Shown here piece by piece: positions 49,710 through 55,005 of a DNA stretch of 55,005 nucleotides. The notes below the pieces were generated by a model that saw nothing but the letters and a program-made list of their open reading frames with translations, was not told the DNA's origin and searched no databases. Source of the DNA: Alphaproteobacteria bacterium RIFCSPHIGHO2_02_FULL_46_13 (lineage in GTDB: Bacteria; Pseudomonadota; Alphaproteobacteria; Micavibrionales; Micavibrionaceae); NCBI GenBank assembly GCA_001767915.1, contig MEMI01000040.1, forward strand, positions 3,222 to 58,226, written 5' to 3'. The position numbers and the translations under genes are program-made. Positions within the stretch are counted from its first letter, which is position 1; each line of letters begins with the position of its first letter.

Positions 49710-50321
49710 TTATTGTTGGGTATCCTTGATACCCAACTGGCGTTTATAAAATTCAATATCTTTTACAATGGAATGATCCGCCATCCAAGGGAAGCCGAGA
49801 TATCCCTCTTTGACATGGATCTGAAGGCCATCGACATTCGGTTGAATGTCATCACACTCGTTATATCTGACCGAGATGTGATCTACGCCAAGAATTTCTT
49901 TATCGAACGTGACAAGACACGATCCTGAACTCGCTGGTTTTTGACCGCCGGAAAGTTTTCTGGATTCAATTGCTTTCACATAGAAAATTTTTTCCGGACT
50001 TTCATCCCACGCCACATTGATTTTCGCGACTGTTGCAAGACCCGCGATAAACCACAATACCAGCATAAAAGCAGAAACGGCATAAAGCGTTTTATTATTC
50101 TTCCCTCTTTCTTGGTGATAAGAAAGAACCCATAATATGATATACGCCAGAACAATATATTGCGATGATTGGATTAGAAAATCCAATTGATTGATCGGGA
50201 AGACAATTTTTGTTCTGAGGCTCCAGATCAAAGAACCGATCGGAATAATCAAAAGAAAAATAGCAAGCCAATTTCCTTGTGGCTGTGGCTTTCTATTTTC
50301 TGATTGTTCGTCTTTGTTCAT
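49710..50321 (-). CDS. Hypothetical membrane protein
   Basis: Three hydrophobic segments then an exported domain. Confidence 0.6.
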   Translation of the reverse strand: MNKDEQSENRKPQPQGNWLAIFLLIIPIGSLIWSLRTKIVFPINQLDFLIQSSQYIVLAYIILWVLSYHQERGKNNKTLYAVSAFMLVLWFIAGLATVAKINVAWDESPEKIFYVKAIESRKLSGGQKPASSGSCLVTFDKEILGVDHISVRYNECDDIQPNVDGLQIHVKEGYLGFPWMADHSIVKDIEFYKRQLGIKDTQQ

Positions 50322-50343
50322 CAGTTATCCTTTTATCGCACCC

Positions 50344-50853
50344 CTAAACAGCGATCGGAACTCCCGCCACTAATTTAGATGTCTTGATCGACAACGCAGA
50401 TTTCACGGATGCTACGTTCGGGCTTTCGAGGAGTTGGGTGGTCAGGAAGTTTTGGTAATCATCCCAATCGCGGGCAACGATTTTCAACAAGAAATCATTG
50501 TCCCCTGTCATCATATAGGCTTCGCGGACGCGATCCCATTTTTCGATTTGTTGTTCGAATTTTTTCAATTCACCTTCGCCGACGGCTTTCAATTTCACAC
50601 CTGTGAACACAACCATCGGATAGCCGAGTGCAGATGCGTTGACGCGGGCATGGTATGAGAGAATCAAACCAGCTTCCTCAAGGTTACGCACACGGCGCAG
50701 ACATGGCGGCGCAGAAATTCCGGCATTTTGAGCCAGTTCAACGTTGGTAATACGTCCATCACGTTGTAAATCAGCGATAATTTTGCGGTCTATTTTGTCG
50801 AGCTTGACTTGTTTGGTTTGGATAATTGCGGGATTTTGGTTACTTTCGGTCAT
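50344..50853 (-). CDS. Lrp/AsnC family transcriptional regulator
   Basis: 'LDKIDRKIIADLQRDGRITNVELAQNAGISAPPCLRRVRNLEEAGLI'; C-terminal RAM 'AYMMTGDNDFLLKI'. Confidence 0.95.
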   Translation of the reverse strand: MTESNQNPAIIQTKQVKLDKIDRKIIADLQRDGRITNVELAQNAGISAPPCLRRVRNLEEAGLILSYHARVNASALGYPMVVFTGVKLKAVGEGELKKFEQQIEKWDRVREAYMMTGDNDFLLKIVARDWDDYQNFLTTQLLESPNVASVKSALSIKTSKLVAGVPIAV

Positions 50854-50876
50854 TTTTTACTGTATTCCTTGTTTAT

Positions 50877-50893
50877 TGTGCACTTTATGTACA
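50877..50893. promoter_or_regulatory. Imperfect palindrome between divergent lrp-type and ELM1-like genes; candidate operator
   Basis: TGTGCA-cttta-TGTACA. Confidence 0.35.
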
Positions 50894-50963
50894 TTATTTT
50901 TCCAAAATTGAAACATTTTTTCGACTGAATAGAACAAAAATATATTTTTAAGAGTTTTTGATA

Positions 50964-51911
50964 ATGCCAAACCCCGCCAATCCCCCTACCGTCTGGATCA
51001 TCACCGAAGGTCTGACAGGCACAGAAAACCAGTGTTTAGGGATAGCAGAGGCCATGGGCGTTACCCCTATCGTCAAACGCATTACCTTGCGCCAACCATG
51101 GAAATCCCTCTCCCCCTATCTGGGATTCGAATCTAAATGGACATTTCAAGAACCTCTGGTTGCGCCATGGCCAGACATCTTAATTGCGTCAGGGCGAAAA
51201 AGCATCGCGGCCTCCCGCTACATCAAAAAACAAAGCGGCGGGAAAACATATACCGTTCAGGTACAAGACCCGCGCGTGAACCCCAAACAATTTGATATGG
51301 TGGTCGCCCCACAACATGACCCCACGCGCGGCGATAATGTAGCGGTTACAGTCGCCACCCCCAACCGCATTACCGCTGAACAACTCGGAGAAGCACACAA
51401 AGCATTTCACTCAATTTTTTCGAATTTGTCATACCCATGTATTGCCGTCCTGATCGGCGGGTCAACCAAACGCCATGACTTCACACTTGATGAAGCCACA
51501 TCACTTGCCCAGACATTATCTCCGTTTAAAAATCTGATGATCACCACCTCACGCCGCACGGGTGAAGAAAATACGGCTATTCTAAAATCCGTATTGGCAA
51601 AGAACGGAAATTATTTCTGGGACGGTGTCTCCCCCAACCCCTATATGGGTATGTTGGCCTATGCGGATTTTATTCTGGTGACGGCGGATTCAACCTCGAT
51701 GATATCCGAGGCCGCGACAACAGGGCGGCGTGTCTATGTCCTGCCGATGAAAGGCCTGACCAAACGCCAAAACCAACTGATCGAAAACCTGAAAAATTAT
51801 GGTGCAGTGCGTGAATTTACGGGGGTATTCGAGGACTGGACATACCCGCCCCTCAATGATTCCGCCAAAATTGCGGCCTTGATCCGTCAAAATTGCGGAT
51901 TATTCTCATAG
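50964..51911 (+). CDS. ELM1/GtrOC1 (mitochondrial fission ELM1) family protein
   Basis: 'WIITEGLTGTENQCLGIAEAMG', 'DILIASGRKSIAASRYIKK', 'VLIGGSTKRHDFT', 'LVTADSTSMISEAATTGRRVYVLP'. Confidence 0.88.
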   Translation: MPNPANPPTVWIITEGLTGTENQCLGIAEAMGVTPIVKRITLRQPWKSLSPYLGFESKWTFQEPLVAPWPDILIASGRKSIAASRYIKKQSGGKTYTVQVQDPRVNPKQFDMVVAPQHDPTRGDNVAVTVATPNRITAEQLGEAHKAFHSIFSNLSYPCIAVLIGGSTKRHDFTLDEATSLAQTLSPFKNLMITTSRRTGEENTAILKSVLAKNGNYFWDGVSPNPYMGMLAYADFILVTADSTSMISEAATTGRRVYVLPMKGLTKRQNQLIENLKNYGAVREFTGVFEDWTYPPLNDSAKIAALIRQNCGLFS

Positions 51912-51965
51912 ATTGAGACTTCCCCCCTTTACCTTTTCAACCACCTCCATTACATCATAGGTATC

Positions 51966-52952
51966 ATGACAAAAGAACATATCGTAACAAACGTCCTTAT
52001 TATCGGTTCCGGCCCTGCCGGATATACTGCGGCGATCTATGCCGCGCGTGCCAACCTGTCCCCTGTCCTTGTGACCGGAATGGAAATGGGTGGGCAGTTG
52101 ACCATCACCACCGATGTTGAAAATTACCCCGGGTTCGCTGACCCGATCCAAGGCCCATGGCTCATGGAACAAATGAAGGCTCAGGCCGAACATGTCGGCA
52201 CGAAACTCATCACCGACCTGATCGTCGATGTTGATTTCAGCAAACGCCCTTTCACCGCCATCGGCGACAGCGGCACCACCTATACAGCCGAAACAGTTAT
52301 CATCTGCACAGGCGCCAAAGCGCGTTGGTTGGGAATTGAATCCGAACCGAAATATCGCGGCTATGGCGTATCCGCCTGCGCCACCTGTGACGGATTTTTC
52401 TATCGCGGTAAAGAAGTTGCCGTTGTGGGCGGCGGAAACTCTGCGGTTGAAGAAGCCCTCTTCCTCACCCAATTCGCAAGCAAAGTGACATTGATCCACC
52501 GCCGCGATTCCCTTCGCGCCGAAAAAATCGCCCAAGACAGATTATTCGCCAACCCTAAAATCTCGGTCATCTGGGATAGTGCGGTTGAAGAAATTCTGGG
52601 CAACCCACCAGGTACAAAAGATGCACCAATCGGTGTCACAGGTGTCAAACTCAAAAACCTGAAGACCAATACAACATCAGAACTCAAACTGGACGGCGTG
52701 TTCGTGGCCATTGGTCACGACCCTGCGACAGAATTGTTCAAAGGTAAAATTGCAATGGATGACAGCGGCTATATTTTAACCGCTCCAGATTCCACCGCGA
52801 CAAATATTTCAGGCGTCTTTGCCGCAGGCGACGTGAAAGACAAAGTCTTCCGCCAAGCCGTCACAGCTGCAGGTATGGGATGTATGGCAGCCTTAGAAGC
52901 AGACCGCTTTATCGCCGCGAAAGGTCATCACGCACAAGAGGCAGCAGAATAA
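51966..52952 (+). CDS. trxB: Thioredoxin-disulfide reductase
   Basis: 'IIGSGPAGYTAAIYAARANL', redox 'CATCDGFFYRGKEVAVVGGGNSAVEEALFL', 'GVFAAGDVKDKVFRQAVTAAGMGCMAALEA'. Confidence 0.96.
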   Translation: MTKEHIVTNVLIIGSGPAGYTAAIYAARANLSPVLVTGMEMGGQLTITTDVENYPGFADPIQGPWLMEQMKAQAEHVGTKLITDLIVDVDFSKRPFTAIGDSGTTYTAETVIICTGAKARWLGIESEPKYRGYGVSACATCDGFFYRGKEVAVVGGGNSAVEEALFLTQFASKVTLIHRRDSLRAEKIAQDRLFANPKISVIWDSAVEEILGNPPGTKDAPIGVTGVKLKNLKTNTTSELKLDGVFVAIGHDPATELFKGKIAMDDSGYILTAPDSTATNISGVFAAGDVKDKVFRQAVTAAGMGCMAALEADRFIAAKGHHAQEAAE

Positions 52953-52953
52953 A

Positions 52954-53850
52954 ATGGCAATGGATTGGGACAAACTGCGTATCTTTCATATGGTTGCGAA
53001 AGCAGGCAGTTTTACCCATGCGGGCGAAACGCTCAACCTCTCTCAATCCGCAGTGTCCCGCCACATTTCTTCCTTTGAGGAAGATCTGGGGATCACGTTA
53101 TTCCACCGTCATGCGCGCGGATTAATCCTGACCGAGCAAGGCGAATTGCTCTTCCAAACCTCATCCGACATCTTTACCAAAATGATGGCGATCGAAGGCC
53201 AATTGAGTGATGCCCGCGATACCACCGATGGCGACTTGAGCGTCACCCTTCCCGAATTTTTGGGAACATCATGGTTAGGCCCCCATATCGGCAACTTCCA
53301 CAAAAAACATTCCGAGATCGAGTTGACCCTCCTCCTCGATGACCGTATTTTTAATCTGGGATTGCGTGAGGCAGATGCCGCCGTCCGCTTATACAAACCG
53401 GAACAGTCAGAGTTGGTGCAAAAACACCTGACCAGTATTTCTTTTGTGACCTGCGCCAGCAAAGAGTATCTCTCCACCCACGGCACGCCGAAAAAATTGG
53501 AAGATTTGAAACAGCACACTCTGATCGGCTATCCGGATCAGGCACTCGTTCCTTATAAAAACCCGAATAGCCTGTTTGAACAAGCGGGCATTTCAGTGTC
53601 CAAAAACCGCAATATGATTTTGATGAACTCTATCTCCACCATCCGCCAAGCCATTCGCTCCGGCGCGGGGATCGGCGTTCTACCGCATTTCATGGCCGAC
53701 AGCCTGCCGGATATTGTGACCATCCTCCCCGACACAAAAATCACTCCGGTCGATATGTATTTCGTCTACCCCGAAGACCGCCGCCATTCCAAAAGAATAG
53801 CCATCTTCCGTGATTTCTTGGTCGATCTGGTCGGAAAGACCAAATTTTAA
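52954..53850 (+). CDS. LysR family transcriptional regulator
   Basis: 'WDKLRIFHMVAKAGSFTHAGETLNLSQSAVSRHISSFEEDLGITLFHRHARGLILTEQG'. Confidence 0.95.
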   Translation: MAMDWDKLRIFHMVAKAGSFTHAGETLNLSQSAVSRHISSFEEDLGITLFHRHARGLILTEQGELLFQTSSDIFTKMMAIEGQLSDARDTTDGDLSVTLPEFLGTSWLGPHIGNFHKKHSEIELTLLLDDRIFNLGLREADAAVRLYKPEQSELVQKHLTSISFVTCASKEYLSTHGTPKKLEDLKQHTLIGYPDQALVPYKNPNSLFEQAGISVSKNRNMILMNSISTIRQAIRSGAGIGVLPHFMADSLPDIVTILPDTKITPVDMYFVYPEDRRHSKRIAIFRDFLVDLVGKTKF

Positions 53851-53858
53851 TATACCCC

Positions 53859-53887
53859 TTGACATCATAGGCATAATTTCCTATAAT
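53859..53887 (+). promoter_or_regulatory. Perfect-consensus sigma70-type promoter
   Basis: TTGACA-17 bp-TATAAT, no ORF directly downstream. Confidence 0.75.
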
Positions 53888-53893
53888 CAATTT

Positions 53894-54036
53894 TAGCTGA
53901 ACGCCCCTGCCTTCCCCGCATCACGCATGCGGGCAAAGGCGTATACCTCCTGCGAATCGCACCTTAAAAACAATCCATCTCCCTCTCGCAACACAAAAAA
54001 ACGCGAAACGAACTTATAGATCAGACCTCTATTTTT
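53894..54036 (+). ncRNA. Candidate sRNA 1
   Basis: Starts about 7 nt after the consensus -10; hairpin GCCTTcCCCGCAT-cacgc-ATGCGGGcaAAGGC (53909..53940); ACCTCCT at 53945..53951; ends near weak hairpin ATAGA-tcagacc-TCTATTTTT. Ends are estimates. Confidence 0.5.
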
Positions 54037-54176
54037 GCAAAAACGAACTATTGAATACGACCTATCTCACTGGAATATAACGATAATATCAGATGAGGCG
54101 CGACATGCATTTTGCGCATACCTAACATATTGAAATAATTCTGGTTATTTTGGGTCACCCCTTATATAACCCCTCT

Positions 54177-54259
54177 CGGAACCTACGGGTTCTTTTCCGT
54201 CCCTCGGGACGTGAAACCTCCCTGTTCAACTCGCCGGGCATCAGTGCCCGGTTTTTTTT
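54177..54259 (+). ncRNA. Candidate sRNA 2, three-hairpin with intrinsic terminator
   Basis: GAACC-TACG-GGTTC, CGTCC-CTCG-GGACG, unpaired GAAACCTCCCTGTTCAACT, terminator CCGGGC-atcagt-GCCCGG-T8. Confidence 0.6.
54234..54259 (+). terminator. Rho-independent terminator
   Basis: CCGGGC-atcagt-GCCCGGTTTTTTTT. Confidence 0.9.
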
Positions 54260-54343
54260 GCCTTTTTTTGACAATGTTCTGCAAGGGGTTTTTCAGGTAA
54301 GCTGGATCAAGAATCACATTCAACTTTCTTCAATAATGACCCC

Positions 54344-55005
54344 ATGACCAATTTTTCAAAAAAACCAATCATCGCCCTTTATAATTATGGCGGCGGAATG
54401 CGCGGGCTAATCCCTGCTCACTTCATGCAACAAATTGAAGAGACCACCGGACTGAATATGTCCGATCTGATTGATGTCTTTATGGGGCCATCGACCGGAT
54501 CAATTTTGAATGCGGCCTTAAACGTGCCCAGCCCGCATGAACCGACCAAACCGAAATTCAAAGCACGTCATATGGTTCGTTTTTACGAACGCGAAGGCGG
54601 ACATATTTTCCCGCACGATTCCTTCCGTTCGTTCCGCAGTATGATCCACGACTTTAATAATCGCACCTTGGGATTCGATAAGCTTGGAAACTTGGTTAAA
54701 CACGGCCATTACCAACAAGCCAGTTTAGGCCGGTCACTGCGCGGCCTTTACGGCAAGCATAAAATTTCCGACTCGCTCAAAAGCCTGATCATCCCCGTCT
54801 ATAATATCGAAGGCACAGCCAGTTATAAGAATGTGTCCGAAGGCCGCACACACCGCGGCAACCCGTTCCTCAACGAGGGCGGACATGCGATGTGGCTCAA
54901 AAATTTAAAGTTCGATGGCGTCATCAATCGCCCGCACTGCCCCGAGGTAGACATCTATGACGCCGTGATGGGCAGCACCGCCGCACCGACCTATTTCGAA
55001 TGCCA
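54344..55005 (+). CDS. Patatin-like phospholipase family protein (3' end truncated by the window; not in the ORF track)
   Basis: Reads MTNFSKKPIIALYNYGGGMRGLIPAHFMQQIEETTGLNMSDLIDVFMGPSTGSILNAAL...DAVMGSTAAPTYFEC: oxyanion GGGMRG, nucleophile GPSTG, patatin 'D...STAAPTYF'. Confidence 0.9.
   Translation, partial: MTNFSKKPIIALYNYGGGMRGLIPAHFMQQIEETTGLNMSDLIDVFMGPSTGSILNAALNVPSPHEPTKPKFKARHMVRFYEREGGHIFPHDSFRSFRSMIHDFNNRTLGFDKLGNLVKHGHYQQASLGRSLRGLYGKHKISDSLKSLIIPVYNIEGTASYKNVSEGRTHRGNPFLNEGGHAMWLKNLKFDGVINRPHCPEVDIYDAVMGSTAAPTYFEC

Noticed and set aside
54150-54347. 65-aa ORF in the candidate sRNA region
   Set aside because: Spans the three hairpins and terminator; no domain or SD; better explained as non-coding RNA.

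Overview
This 55 kb window is an alphaproteobacterial chromosome segment at moderate GC. It is mostly single-copy housekeeping genes (icd, mdh, lpdA, carA, hemA, trxB, pdxJ, tsaB, xerC, NifU-like, PBP1A-like), with small accessory insertions between them. There are two tRNAs (Leu-CAA and Phe-GAA). I see no rRNA, CRISPR array, prophage or IS element. The most interesting items are: (i) a 924-aa protein with a C-terminal LOG/SLOG-like domain, downstream of a nucleoside deaminase and divergent from a PfkB-type nucleoside kinase, with a palindrome inside its candidate promoter; (ii) a 490-bp ORF-poor region at 53.85-54.34 kb that appears to encode two tandem sRNAs, each with an anti-Shine-Dalgarno-like ACCTCC motif, the first behind a perfect sigma70 consensus promoter; (iii) a double deaminase whose second copy has lost its catalytic residues; (iv) two other apparent pseudoenzymes, a zincin without HExxH and a CE4-like deacetylase without its metal ligands; (v) an unlisted 39-aa membrane microprotein; (vi) an ECF sigma factor overlapping a transmembrane VWA protein; (vii) a tandem pair of orphan paralogues; (viii) a composite intergenic repeat at 32.49-32.63 kb. 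All family calls come from reading motifs by eye; no database search was run.
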